Below, one piece after another: positions 7,907 through 16,541 of a stretch of 64,000 bases of DNA. The DNA is from Rhodospirillaceae bacterium (GTDB taxonomy: Bacteria; Pseudomonadota; Alphaproteobacteria; Rhodospirillales; UBA2165), in the NCBI GenBank assembly GCA_947467145.1, contig CANIGJ010000001.1:248001-312000 (forward strand), read 5' to 3'. Both the position numbers and the translations under genes were made by a program. Numbering within the stretch: position 1 is the first letter of the stretch; each line of letters begins with the position of its first letter. The notes under the pieces were generated by a model. It made no database searches. It saw nothing but the letters and a program-made list of their open reading frames with translations, and was not told the DNA's origin.

Positions 7907-9535
7907 CTAGCCACGCACCTTGCGGCGCGGAATGAAACTCTGCCACGACGGGAACGCGCCGACGCTGACTTCGACCAACGCCGGTTTATCCAGTTCGATC
8001 GCGGCGCGGAGCGCCTTGGTCAGCTCAATCGGCGACGTGGCCGAAAAGGCTTCCAGCCCGAACAGACGCGCCAGATCGACGAATGGCGGGTTCTTCAAAT
8101 CGCTGGCGATGCGTTCGCCCTTATAGATGTCGTCCTGGTAGCGCCGCACATTCCCGTAGGCGTTATCGTTCATCACGACAGAGACGAGCGCGATCTTTTC
8201 CTGCACGGCGGTCGCCAATTCCTGCTGCGCGAACATGAAGCCGCCGTCGCCCGAAACTGACACGACCGCCTTGTCGGGCTGACCGACCTTGGCGCCGAGC
8301 GCGGTCGGGAACGCATAACCGAGCGTGCCCTGATAGCTCTGGCGGATCAGGGTGCGCGGCTCGTACGCGGGGTACCCCCACCAAGCGTGATAACCGGTTT
8401 GGGTAATGTCGAAACAGACGAAGCCGTCGTCGGGAATGCCGGCACGGATGGCGCGCGTATAGGCATCGGTTGCCGCGACGTCACGGCCCATACGCATCTC
8501 GGCATCGGCTTTCAGATGCGATAGTTCCGCCGCGTTCCACGCCCCCGACAGTGTCGCGCCATTCAAAGCGCGCGTGAGTGTCGGCAGCGCCAGCTGCGCG
8601 ATGGTTTGCAGATGCACATCGGGCACCCACGGGCGGACCGATTGTTTGGGATCGGGATCGATGCGGATCAACTTGATCTTGTCGTCATAACCCCAGGCGT
8701 TCATCGGCGTCGAAAAGCGCGTACCGACCGCGATGGCGAGATCGGCCTTGGCCCACAGATCGATGCCGCTGATCAATGTATGCGCCAGCGGATGACGATA
8801 ATCGATGGCGCCCGCGCCATATTGCGACATCACCACAGGGGCGCCGATGGCTTCGGCAAAGGCGGTGAGTTCGGCGGACGCCTCGATGGCGCCGGAGCCG
8901 ACGCAAATGACGGGATGTTTGGCGGCCGCAATCATCTCGGCAGCGCGCGCGATCAGATCCATATCGGGCGAAGCATCGATGGGCGCCGGATTGAAATTGC
9001 CGAAATCGATGTTGGCCTTGGCCTGCAAGGTATCGGGCGGGATTTCGATGACGACCGGCTGGTTGCGCCCGCTCGTCGCGGCCGAGATCGCTTGCGCCAT
9101 GATGCCCGGCACCTCTTCGGGCTTCTGGATCGAGCCTTGGAATTTCGTGATGCCGGAAACCGCGTTCAACTGATCCTTGATCTCGTGCAGCTGCCCCGTG
9201 CCCTTGCCGATGAAGCGCTGCGGGATCTGGCCGGTGACGACGAGGACCGGCGCATTCTGCGCGTAGCCGGTCGAGATCGCCGCACTCGCATTCAACAGGC
9301 CCGGACCCGGCACGACGCAGGCCACACCCAGCTTGCCGGTCGCCAGCGCGTAACCGTTCGCCATATAGGCGGTCGATTGTTCATGGCGCGGATGAACGAG
9401 ACGGATCTTATTCTTCGCATGATAGAAGGCGTTGAACAACTCGTCGAGCTGTTGGCCCGGCAGGGCAAATACCGTGTCGACACCGGCCCGGATCAGGCCT
9501 TCGACAATCGCCTGCGCACCAGTTAATTCCGTCAT
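7907..9535 (-). CDS. ThDP-dependent enzyme (acetolactate synthase / benzoylformate decarboxylase family)
   Basis: 542 residues with all three domains of the family. Catalytic Glu52 lies in RHEQSTAYMANGYA. The ThDP/Mg motif starts with GDGGF at 429 and ends with NDN at 458-460. I used the ATG at 9535 (MTELTGAQAI), where homology begins; the frame continues upstream into the FAH gene but that part looks non-coding. Only 1 bp separates it from the FAH-family gene, so they are co-transcribed. Acetolactate synthase itself is unlikely, as there is no regulatory subunit gene nearby; a 2-oxoacid decarboxylase or lyase is more likely in this catabolic setting. Confidence 0.88.
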   Translation of the reverse strand: MTELTGAQAIVEGLIRAGVDTVFALPGQQLDELFNAFYHAKNKIRLVHPRHEQSTAYMANGYALATGKLGVACVVPGPGLLNASAAISTGYAQNAPVLVVTGQIPQRFIGKGTGQLHEIKDQLNAVSGITKFQGSIQKPEEVPGIMAQAISAATSGRNQPVVIEIPPDTLQAKANIDFGNFNPAPIDASPDMDLIARAAEMIAAAKHPVICVGSGAIEASAELTAFAEAIGAPVVMSQYGAGAIDYRHPLAHTLISGIDLWAKADLAIAVGTRFSTPMNAWGYDDKIKLIRIDPDPKQSVRPWVPDVHLQTIAQLALPTLTRALNGATLSGAWNAAELSHLKADAEMRMGRDVAATDAYTRAIRAGIPDDGFVCFDITQTGYHAWWGYPAYEPRTLIRQSYQGTLGYAFPTALGAKVGQPDKAVVSVSGDGGFMFAQQELATAVQEKIALVSVVMNDNAYGNVRRYQDDIYKGERIASDLKNPPFVDLARLFGLEAFSATSPIELTKALRAAIELDKPALVEVSVGAFPSWQSFIPRRKVRG

Positions 9536-9536
9536 A

Positions 9537-10418
9537 TCAATCCGCCGCGATGACTTTATTCGACAGGGTGCCGAGGCCGGTGATCTCGACCTCGCACACA
9601 TCGCCGACATTCATCAACTTGGTTGTGCCGGGGATCGAGCCCGGCGTGCCGATCGCGCAGACATCACCCGGACGGATCTCGTATCCGGTCGAGAGGTAAC
9701 TCACGATATTCTCGAGCGAGTTCAGCATCTCGGACAATTGCGTGTCCTGCTTGAGCGCGCCGTTCACCCGCGTCTTGATGTATTGCTTATATGGATCGCC
9801 GAATTCGTCGGCTGTCATCATCCACGGGCCGAAGCTGCCCGACTTTTCGAAATTTTTACCCAGGCCGAACTGGCGATTGTGCAACTGGAATTCGCGCACG
9901 GAGCCCTCGTTATAGGGCGCGTAGCCGGCGATGTGGGCGAACGCATCCTTCTCGCTCACATAACGGCCGCGCTTGCCGACGATGAAGGCAAGCTCGCCTT
10001 CAAAATCGTAGCGCTTGCACAATTCCGCGCGCGGCCGCACCAGCGGCTGGTTATGGCCGACGATTGTGCTCGGCATGCGCTGGAACAGTTCGGGATATTG
10101 GCTGCGCTCCAAACCCGTCTCGTCCTTGTGAAGCTGGAAATTGAGCGCCAGGCACCAGGTCGCCTGCGGATTGGGAATGACCGGATCGAGCGCCACGTTA
10201 TCGATGGAATTGTCGGCCGACTTGCCCTTCACCGCCTTCTCGACGCGTGATTGCCAGTCGGTTCCGCTCTCCAGAATGCCGCGCAAGGTCTTCGGCAAAT
10301 TCGGTGCATGCTTGGCAAGATCGATGAACTGCTTGTCGTCGACCATCACGCCGACGCCGGTGCCGTCCGTATAACCTTCACCGGCAACGCCACTTGTACG
10401 ATAAGTGATCAAACGCAT
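9537..10418 (-). CDS. Fumarylacetoacetate hydrolase (FAH)-family protein
   Basis: 293 residues with the FAH fold. Metal ligands Glu140 and Glu142 are in YDFEGELAFIVG. The third ligand, normally Asp in a 'NDGSVRD' motif, is Glu171 in YNEGSVREFQ, a conservative but unusual change. The family cleaves C-C bonds next to carbonyls or acts as decarboxylases or hydratases on aromatic-degradation intermediates. I chose the ATG at 10418 (MRLITYRTSG); the longer open frame upstream runs into the divergent gene. It is first in the operon FAH - ThDP enzyme - hydrolase and shares a promoter region with the MaoC-like operon. Confidence 0.88.
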   Translation of the reverse strand: MRLITYRTSGVAGEGYTDGTGVGVMVDDKQFIDLAKHAPNLPKTLRGILESGTDWQSRVEKAVKGKSADNSIDNVALDPVIPNPQATWCLALNFQLHKDETGLERSQYPELFQRMPSTIVGHNQPLVRPRAELCKRYDFEGELAFIVGKRGRYVSEKDAFAHIAGYAPYNEGSVREFQLHNRQFGLGKNFEKSGSFGPWMMTADEFGDPYKQYIKTRVNGALKQDTQLSEMLNSLENIVSYLSTGYEIRPGDVCAIGTPGSIPGTTKLMNVGDVCEVEITGLGTLSNKVIAAD

Positions 10419-10464
10419 GTCGGTTTCCCCCGTTTTCTGCGGGCGTTTAAGGCTGCCCGGCTCG

Positions 10465-10494
10465 TTGCCCCGATCAATAGTTTCCCCATATACT
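10465..10494 (+). promoter_or_regulatory. Candidate sigma70-type promoter for the MaoC-like operon
   Basis: TTGCCC (10465-10470) and TATACT (10489-10494) are 18 bp apart and lie 36 bp before the ATG of the MaoC-like gene, in the 111-bp divergent region shared with the FAH operon. This is a motif match only. Confidence 0.35.
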
Positions 10495-10529
10495 CGCGCG
10501 GTCAACACATAATAGGACAGGGAAAACGT

Positions 10530-11405
10530 ATGGCCGTGCTGGCGAAAGAGACCGCCCAACTCGAAGCGATCATCGGCGTCAAAGCCGTGACGGAAGACGT
10601 CATCAGCGCGACGCAGATGCATCGTCTGACAATCACATTGAACCGCCGCGATCCGATTCCGAAGATCGGCGATCCGGTTCCCTGGGGATGGCACTCCATC
10701 TTTTTCCCGCGGATGATGCCGACCAACAAGCTATCGAAGGACGGCATGGCGGCCGAGTTCGAGGATTCGCCCGACAGCCCGCTGCCGCGCCGCATGTATG
10801 CCGGCAACGATCTGAAATTCTACGAGCCGTTGCGCATCGGCGACGCCGCCAAGAAAGAGATCTTCGTCAAATCGGTGACGCCGAAGGAAGGCCGCACCGG
10901 CCAGATGATTTTCGTCACCTACGGCGTCAACATCACCGGACCGCGCGGCCTCGTGATGGAAGACAACCAGAACATCGTCTTCCGCGAAGAACCGCCGGCT
11001 GGGGCCAAGAACACCGCCCCCCCAGGCGAGCCCGCCAAGATGGATGCGCCATGGAAGCGCACCATGACGGTCGACGAGATCATGCTGTTCCGCTTCTCCG
11101 CCGTCACCTGGAACCCGCACCGCATCCATTACGACCGCGATTATGTGACCAAGACCGAAGGTTATCCCGACCTGATCGTGCACGGCCCGTTCACGGCCGT
11201 GCTGTTGCTCGAACTGGTGCGCGAGCATATGGGCGACAAGGCAATCGAGATGAGCGGCTTTTCCATGCGCGCCAAGGCGCCGCTCTATGCCAACCGCCCG
11301 ATGACCTTGTTGGGCGAGCCGGGTGCGGATGGCAAATCGTGCAAGCTCTGGGCCGCCGACGACAAGGGCGTGCTGGCCATGGAGATCAATGCGACGTTTC
11401 GCTAA
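10530..11405 (+). CDS. MaoC/HTD2-type acyl-CoA dehydratase (mesaconyl-C4-CoA hydratase-like)
   Basis: 291 residues with two hot-dog halves: an N-terminal FAS1-like dehydratase domain (about 1-150) and a C-terminal MaoC-like part carrying TWNPHRIHYD (Asn195, His197, His200) and IVHGP at 216-220. This matches the hydratases that act on mesaconyl-C4-CoA or itaconyl-CoA and the HTD2 3-hydroxyacyl dehydratases. The ATG at 10530 follows ACAGGGAAA. It is followed closely by an enoyl-CoA hydratase and an acyl-CoA ligase, so the substrate is probably a branched or dicarboxylic acyl-CoA. Confidence 0.85.
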   Translation: MAVLAKETAQLEAIIGVKAVTEDVISATQMHRLTITLNRRDPIPKIGDPVPWGWHSIFFPRMMPTNKLSKDGMAAEFEDSPDSPLPRRMYAGNDLKFYEPLRIGDAAKKEIFVKSVTPKEGRTGQMIFVTYGVNITGPRGLVMEDNQNIVFREEPPAGAKNTAPPGEPAKMDAPWKRTMTVDEIMLFRFSAVTWNPHRIHYDRDYVTKTEGYPDLIVHGPFTAVLLLELVREHMGDKAIEMSGFSMRAKAPLYANRPMTLLGEPGADGKSCKLWAADDKGVLAMEINATFR

Positions 11406-11418
11406 AGGAGCACGATAA

Positions 11419-12318
11419 GTGTCCGACTATAAATTCATTCTGTACGACGTCGCCGACAAACTGGCGACCATCACCTTCAATCGCCCCGATCGGCGCAATG
11501 CGATCAACTGGCCGATGTCGGCCGAGATCAGCGACGCGCTGAAGAAAGCCGAACTCGATCCCAATGTCACCGTCATCCTGCTCAAGGGTGCCGGCCCCTG
11601 CTTCTCGTCGGGCTACGATATGGGCCCGACCATGGGCACGCCGCCGCAACAGGTCGGCAACCTGACGGCCGAAACCGAAACCGGTGAGGAAACGGTCAGC
11701 GTGTGGGACAACCGCGCGCGCGTCCAAGGCCACATCGAATATATGCTGCAGATCTGGAACAACTGGAAACCGGTCATCGCGCAAGTGCATGGCGAAGCGC
11801 TCGGTGGTGCATCGGCCCTGGCGCTGGCGTGCGATCTGCTGATCGCGGGCGATGATGCCCGCATCGGCCATCCCGGCGTGCGCGCGTTGGCGCCCGGCGA
11901 AGAAACCGCGATCTTCGCCTGGCATGTTGGCATGAAGAAAGCCAAGGAAATGGTGCTGACCGGCGATGCGCTGACCGCGCAAGAGATGCTGGATTACGGC
12001 ATGGCCAATTACGTCTTCCCGGTCGATCAGCTCGAGCATGAAACACGCACCATCGCGCGCCGTATCGCCAATATCGATCCGCAGCTCCTGTCCTTGTCCA
12101 AGCGCATGATCAATCGCGTGTTCGATCAGGCGGGCTTCACGTTTTCCATGCAGTCGTCGGGCGAATTCGTCACCCTCGCTGGCCGCCTGCCGTCCAACCA
12201 GACCTTCAAGAAGATCAGCCGCGAAAAAGGCCTGCGCGAAGCGCTCAAATGGCGCGACGGCCCGTTCGGCGGCGCGTTGGGCCGCTATCCCGAACCGAAA
12301 GATCTGAAAAAGAAATGA
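11419..12318 (+). CDS. Enoyl-CoA hydratase/isomerase family protein (GTG start)
   Basis: 299 residues of the crotonase fold. The oxyanion-hole segments are CFSSGYDM (61-68) and HGEALGGASALALACDLLIA (124-143). The start is GTG at 11419, set by the strong AAAGGAG site at 11404-11410; no ATG lies nearby. The gene starts 13 bp after the MaoC-like gene and its stop overlaps the next start (ATGA at 12315-12318). A 20-residue acidic insert after residue 75 (ETETGEETVS) lengthens the active-site loop. It probably hydrates or isomerises the CoA ester made by the ligase encoded next. Confidence 0.88.
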   Translation: MSDYKFILYDVADKLATITFNRPDRRNAINWPMSAEISDALKKAELDPNVTVILLKGAGPCFSSGYDMGPTMGTPPQQVGNLTAETETGEETVSVWDNRARVQGHIEYMLQIWNNWKPVIAQVHGEALGGASALALACDLLIAGDDARIGHPGVRALAPGEETAIFAWHVGMKKAKEMVLTGDALTAQEMLDYGMANYVFPVDQLEHETRTIARRIANIDPQLLSLSKRMINRVFDQAGFTFSMQSSGEFVTLAGRLPSNQTFKKISREKGLREALKWRDGPFGGALGRYPEPKDLKKK

Positions 12319-14153
12319 CCGAGCCCGTTGTCCGCACCATCGCGGACGTCATCGAGATCGAGAAAGTTCCGCTCGAACAACGCGCCACCGAATGGACCCT
12401 GTACGACGTCGCCAGCAAGGGTGCGGCCTACAATCCCAGCGCGGCGATGCTGCATTATCTGCTGGACGGCGATCCCCAGGAAACGCCCTACACCGTCTCG
12501 TTCGCGCAATATATCGAACGCATCCATCAGACCGCGAACCTGCTGCGTCGCCTCTATGGCGGGCGCGACGGCGTGTGCGGCGTGATGCTGCCGATGGTGC
12601 CGGAGAATTTCTACTGCCTCGTCGCGGGCCCCTCGGCCGGCATCCTGTCGCCGGTCAATTGGGCGCTGAAGGCGCCGGTGATCGCCGCCATCTTGCAGAA
12701 GGCGAAGGCAGAGGTACTGGTCGCGCTCGGCCCCACTCCGGGTTTCGACATCTGGGAAACCGCGCAAGAGGTTCTTAAGCTCTGCCCCGGCATCAAACAT
12801 GTCATCCAGGTCAAAGGCCCGAACGGCACGACCGATGCGGACAAGGATTTCACCACCCTCATTGCCAAGGAACGCGCTGACGGCTTTTCCTTCGAGCGCA
12901 CGTATTCGCCGAATGACACCGCGATCTATTGCCCGACCGGTGGCACCACCGGCACGCCGAAGCTCGCCGAACTCAGCCATCGCGGCATCGCCTATAAGTG
13001 CCACGCCTTCAAATGGGTACTGGGCCACGGCCCGGGCGATGTGATCTTCGCCGGCATTCCGCTGTTCCATTCCGGCGGCATCGTCAGCCGTTCCATGAGC
13101 CCGATCTCGTGCGGCATCACCAACGTGATCGTCAGCCCGCACGGGTTTCGGTCGCAAAACACGCGCGACAATTTTTGGAAGCTGGTCGAACGCTATAAGG
13201 TGACCGAGGTCGTCGCCCCACCCACCATGTTGGCGGCCATGATCAGCCAACCGGTCGGCGATGCGGATATTTCGACGCTCAAACCCTACGCCAATACCGG
13301 ATCAAGCGGCCTGCCCGCCGCAACCGCCAAGGCGTTTCACGACAAGTTCGGCATCACCTTGCTGGCCAATTACGGCCTGACCGAGAATTGCGCCTCAGCT
13401 GCACTCAGCCCCCGCGAAGTCGAGCCGCGTTACGGCGCATCCGGCATCCGCATCCCCTATACCCAGATCAAGACGGTGATCGTGGACGGCGCCGGCAATT
13501 ACGTGCGCGACACCAAGGCGGGCGAAAGCGGCATCATCGCCATCAAGGGCCCAGCGGTCACCACCGGCTATGTCGGCGGCGGCGAATTGAACGCCCGGCT
13601 GTTCTTCTCCGAGGGATCGCTCAATACCGGCGATCTGGGGCGCATCGATGACGACGGCTATATCTGGGTGACGGGGCGCGTGAAGGACTTGATCATCCGC
13701 GGCGGCAACAATATCGACGCCAGTGCGATCGACGACACGCTTCTCAAGCACGACGCCGTCGAACTGGCGGCCGCCGTCGGCAAGCCGGATGCATACGCCG
13801 GTGAAATGCCGATCGCCTATGTGCAGCTCAAGCCCGGTGCCACGGCAACCGCCGAGGAAATCAAAACCTTCGCCCGCACCAATATCCCCGAGCGCGGCGC
13901 CGCGCCCGCCGAGGTGATCGTGATCGACAAGATCCCGCTGACCGACGTCGGCAAGATCTACAAACCGCCGCTGCGCCGCGATGCCGCCGAACGCGCCTTT
14001 ATCGAGGCCTTGGCCGATCTGCCCGCCCAGGTCACCGTCAGCGACGATCCCGCGCGCGGGCTCAAAGCCCATATCACGCTCACCGACCGCGCCCGCGAAC
14101 CGGACGTCCGCGCGGTGATGGAGAAGTACACCATTCCGTTTGAGGTCGCCTGA
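12315..14153 (+). CDS. Acyl-CoA synthetase (AMP-forming)
   Basis: 612 residues of the ANL superfamily. The AMP-binding loop is YCPTGGTTGTPK at 205-216, followed by the A5-type motif NYGLTENC, A7 NTGDLGRIDDDG, A8 GRVKDLIIRGGNNID, and the A10 lysine near TDVGKIYKPPLRRD. The P-loop has Cys-Pro in place of the common Thr-Ser. The C-terminus is longer than usual by about 60 residues and ends in an ASH-like stretch that looks like a small alpha/beta tail (AHITLTDRAREPDVRAVMEKY). The start overlaps the stop of the hydratase gene. It likely activates the acid processed by the two preceding enzymes. Confidence 0.88.
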   Translation: MTEPVVRTIADVIEIEKVPLEQRATEWTLYDVASKGAAYNPSAAMLHYLLDGDPQETPYTVSFAQYIERIHQTANLLRRLYGGRDGVCGVMLPMVPENFYCLVAGPSAGILSPVNWALKAPVIAAILQKAKAEVLVALGPTPGFDIWETAQEVLKLCPGIKHVIQVKGPNGTTDADKDFTTLIAKERADGFSFERTYSPNDTAIYCPTGGTTGTPKLAELSHRGIAYKCHAFKWVLGHGPGDVIFAGIPLFHSGGIVSRSMSPISCGITNVIVSPHGFRSQNTRDNFWKLVERYKVTEVVAPPTMLAAMISQPVGDADISTLKPYANTGSSGLPAATAKAFHDKFGITLLANYGLTENCASAALSPREVEPRYGASGIRIPYTQIKTVIVDGAGNYVRDTKAGESGIIAIKGPAVTTGYVGGGELNARLFFSEGSLNTGDLGRIDDDGYIWVTGRVKDLIIRGGNNIDASAIDDTLLKHDAVELAAAVGKPDAYAGEMPIAYVQLKPGATATAEEIKTFARTNIPERGAAPAEVIVIDKIPLTDVGKIYKPPLRRDAAERAFIEALADLPAQVTVSDDPARGLKAHITLTDRAREPDVRAVMEKYTIPFEVA

Positions 14154-14222
14154 GCGCCCGATTCGACTCCGTCGCCCATCTGCCCCTAAACTCAATCCAA
14201 CGGGGTTAAAAGGCGATCAACA

Positions 14223-15203
14223 ATGAAATTCGGACTTTTCGGCGGCGCCATCCGGCGCGGCGAGTCGGCGGACAGCGCGTCCTACAACGAATTCATGGAT
14301 TACGTGATCGAGGCCGACCGCTTGGGCTTCGAAAGCGTGTTCATCGTCGAGCATCATTTTTCCGGCATCGGGCAGGTCGGCGCGTCGCTCGCCATGCTCA
14401 CTTATTTGGCTGCGAAAACAGAGCGCATACGACTCGGCACCGGCGTGACAGTCGTGCCCTGGCACAATCCGGTGCTGCTCTGCGAACAGGTCAACACGCT
14501 CGACCTGCTATCCAACGGCCGGTTCGATTTCGGCGTCGGCAAGGGTTATCGCGATCTCGAATTCAAAGGCTTTTGCATTCCCAAGGAAGAAGCCCAGGAA
14601 CGTTACGAGGAATGCATCACCATCATGCGCAAGGCCTGGACAACAAACGGCCGCTGGTCGCATCACGGAAAATATTGGCAGTTCGAAGATATCGTCGTCG
14701 AACCAGGGCCGACGCAATTGCCCCATCCGCCGCTGTGGACCGGCGCGGGCACGATGGAATCGATCGCACGCGTCGCGGGTACCGGGTTTAACCTACTGCT
14801 CGATCAATTCGGCTCGATCGAACTGACCGGCAAACGCCTCGCCGCCTTCAAGGACGCCTGCACCGCCGCCGGGCGTCCTTATAAGCCCCACGAGGTCGGC
14901 CTGACGCGGCCGGTGATCGTGACGACCTCGCCCGCGCATACGACGGAAACGAAAGAACGCCGCGCCAAACAAGGCAGCGCCATCGAAAAATTCGGCAAGT
15001 TGCCGGGCCTCACCGAAGATGTCGGCGATCCCGCCATCATCGGCGAGCCGCACGAGGTCATCGCCAAGCTGAAGGAGCTGCAGGCGATGGGCGTCGAATA
15101 TGTGATGATGACGGCGGCCGGCGGGCTGGATGCGATCCGCCTGTTCGCCCGCGAAGTCATGCCCGAATTCCGGACCGGTTCAGCGCGCAAGGCGGCGGAA
15201 TAG
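14223..15203 (+). CDS. LLM-class flavin-dependent oxidoreductase (bacterial luciferase-like)
   Basis: 326 residues of the luciferase-like monooxygenase fold: MKFGLFGG at the first strand, IEADRLGFESVFIVEHHFS, TERIRLGTGVTVVPWHNP, and DFGVGKGYRDLEFKGF, which matches the flavin-binding region. The C-terminal MMTAAGGLDAIRLFAREVMP is typical. Such enzymes use FMNH2 and O2 to oxygenate or cleave organic substrates. It follows the acyl-CoA ligase by 69 bp on the same strand and may be the first oxidative step of the same route. No partner flavin reductase gene lies in the window. Confidence 0.88.
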   Translation: MKFGLFGGAIRRGESADSASYNEFMDYVIEADRLGFESVFIVEHHFSGIGQVGASLAMLTYLAAKTERIRLGTGVTVVPWHNPVLLCEQVNTLDLLSNGRFDFGVGKGYRDLEFKGFCIPKEEAQERYEECITIMRKAWTTNGRWSHHGKYWQFEDIVVEPGPTQLPHPPLWTGAGTMESIARVAGTGFNLLLDQFGSIELTGKRLAAFKDACTAAGRPYKPHEVGLTRPVIVTTSPAHTTETKERRAKQGSAIEKFGKLPGLTEDVGDPAIIGEPHEVIAKLKELQAMGVEYVMMTAAGGLDAIRLFAREVMPEFRTGSARKAAE

Positions 15204-15238
15204 CCACCGGCGGGCGATTCGCCGGAGAGCATAGGTTG

Positions 15239-15266
15239 CGCATCTGAGTATATATACTCAGATGCG
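15239..15266. promoter_or_regulatory. 28-bp perfect palindrome upstream of the PAS histidine kinase
   Basis: Positions 15239-15252 (CGCATCTGAGTATA) are followed at once by their exact reverse complement to 15266, with no spacer. A perfect 28-bp dyad is very unlikely by chance and suits a dimeric regulator's operator. It lies 116 bp upstream of the kinase ATG and 36 bp after the preceding stop, in a 178-bp non-coding gap. Confidence 0.65.
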
Positions 15267-15291
15267 GGCGCGCGTCACTTTGGTCTGCGAC

Positions 15292-15326
15292 ATCTCTTGT
15301 CCAGTGTGTATTATAGGACAAGAGAT
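15292..15326 (+). promoter_or_regulatory. Inverted repeat (11-bp arms) in the kinase leader
   Basis: ATCTCTTGTCC (15292-15302) pairs exactly with GGACAAGAGAT (15316-15326) across a 13-nt spacer containing TGTATTATA. As DNA it could be an operator around a -10-like element (TATTAT); as RNA it would be a strong hairpin 55 nt before the ATG of the kinase. There is no T-run, so a terminator is unlikely. Confidence 0.5.
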
Positions 15327-15381
15327 CTAGCGCGCGCCTCCTTTCGGAAGCGCCTCAGCGGTTTTAGATTCGGATCACACG

Positions 15382-16452
15382 ATGTTCGACTTCCAGAAGG
15401 TACGCGATGCGCAAATCCTTGCGCAGGCGATCGTCAATACGATCCCCGAACCGTTTCTGGTGCTCGACGACCGCCTGCGCGTTCTCACCGCGAGCCGCTC
15501 GTTCTATCGCATCTTCGGCGTCGACGAAGAGAATACGATTGGTCACCTGTTGTATTCCTTGGGCGACAATCAGTGGGATATCCCGGCACTTCGCATCCTG
15601 CTGGAGACGATCATCCCCGAGCGCACCGCGATGGAAGGCTTCGAGGTCGAGCACGATTTTCCCAATCTCGGCCAGCGCACGATGCTGCTGAATGCCCGCG
15701 AGGTCGTGTACGAGAACAGCACGAAACGGACGATCCTGCTCGCCTTCATGGACATCACGGATCGGCGCGTAATCGAGCGTGCGAAAGAGCATCTGCATCA
15801 AGAAACCGGCGACATGCTGATCGAGAAAGGTGTGCTGCTTCAGGAAATGCAGCACCGCGTCGCCAATAGCCTGCAGATCATCGCCAGCATCTTGCTGCTC
15901 AAGGCGCGCGGTGTGGCCTCGGAAGAGACGCGCCAACACCTGAAAGAAGCGCATCAGCGCGTGATGTCGGTCGCCGAAATCCAACGTCATCTCTACCTGA
16001 CCCAGGGCACCGATCAGATCGATGTCGGCCTGTATCTGTCGAAGCTCTGCGAGAGCTTGGCCTCGTCGATGGTCGGCGAAGCCCAACCGATCACCGTCAA
16101 GGTGACCTGCGACGACGGCATGATCGATTCCGACAAGGCGGTCAGCCTCGGCCTGATCGTGACGGAACTCATCATCAACGCGGTCAAATATGCGTTTCCT
16201 GTTTTCAAGGATGATGCGGCGATCCACATCACCTATGAAATCAGCGGCACGGATTGGCACCTGAGCGTCACCGACAACGGCGTAGGCAAAGCGCTCGGCG
16301 AAGCCGGCAAGGGCAGTGGATTGGGGACCGCCATCGTCGACGCGCTTGTGAAGAAATTGGGCGCCGTCATGGAAATCGTCTGCGATGCCGACGGCATGAA
16401 AATCGCGGTTTCGCGCTCGACCTTCGTGTCGCGGATGACCCAGCCGGCCTGA
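15382..16452 (+). CDS. PAS-domain sensor histidine kinase, HisKA_2 family
   Basis: 356 residues, no membrane segment, so cytoplasmic. A PAS domain spans about 10-125, followed by a linker helix. The HisKA_2 phosphoacceptor is His158 in LLQEMQHRVANSLQII. The ATPase domain has the N-box ELIINAVKYAF (Asn266), DNGVG (298-302) and GSGLG (311-315). HisKA_2 and HWE kinases are enriched in Alphaproteobacteria and often feed the PhyR/EcfG general stress response or light and redox sensing. No response regulator gene is adjacent, so it is an orphan kinase. Its promoter region carries two strong dyads. Confidence 0.9.
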   Translation: MFDFQKVRDAQILAQAIVNTIPEPFLVLDDRLRVLTASRSFYRIFGVDEENTIGHLLYSLGDNQWDIPALRILLETIIPERTAMEGFEVEHDFPNLGQRTMLLNAREVVYENSTKRTILLAFMDITDRRVIERAKEHLHQETGDMLIEKGVLLQEMQHRVANSLQIIASILLLKARGVASEETRQHLKEAHQRVMSVAEIQRHLYLTQGTDQIDVGLYLSKLCESLASSMVGEAQPITVKVTCDDGMIDSDKAVSLGLIVTELIINAVKYAFPVFKDDAAIHITYEISGTDWHLSVTDNGVGKALGEAGKGSGLGTAIVDALVKKLGAVMEIVCDADGMKIAVSRSTFVSRMTQPA

Positions 16453-16541
16453 TCGTATCCGCACGGGTAACCAAACCTTATCCTTTGCCCGCTAAGGTCG
16501 CAGGTCTCGGTATTTAGCCGGGGGCGTTGGGGGACGCGACG

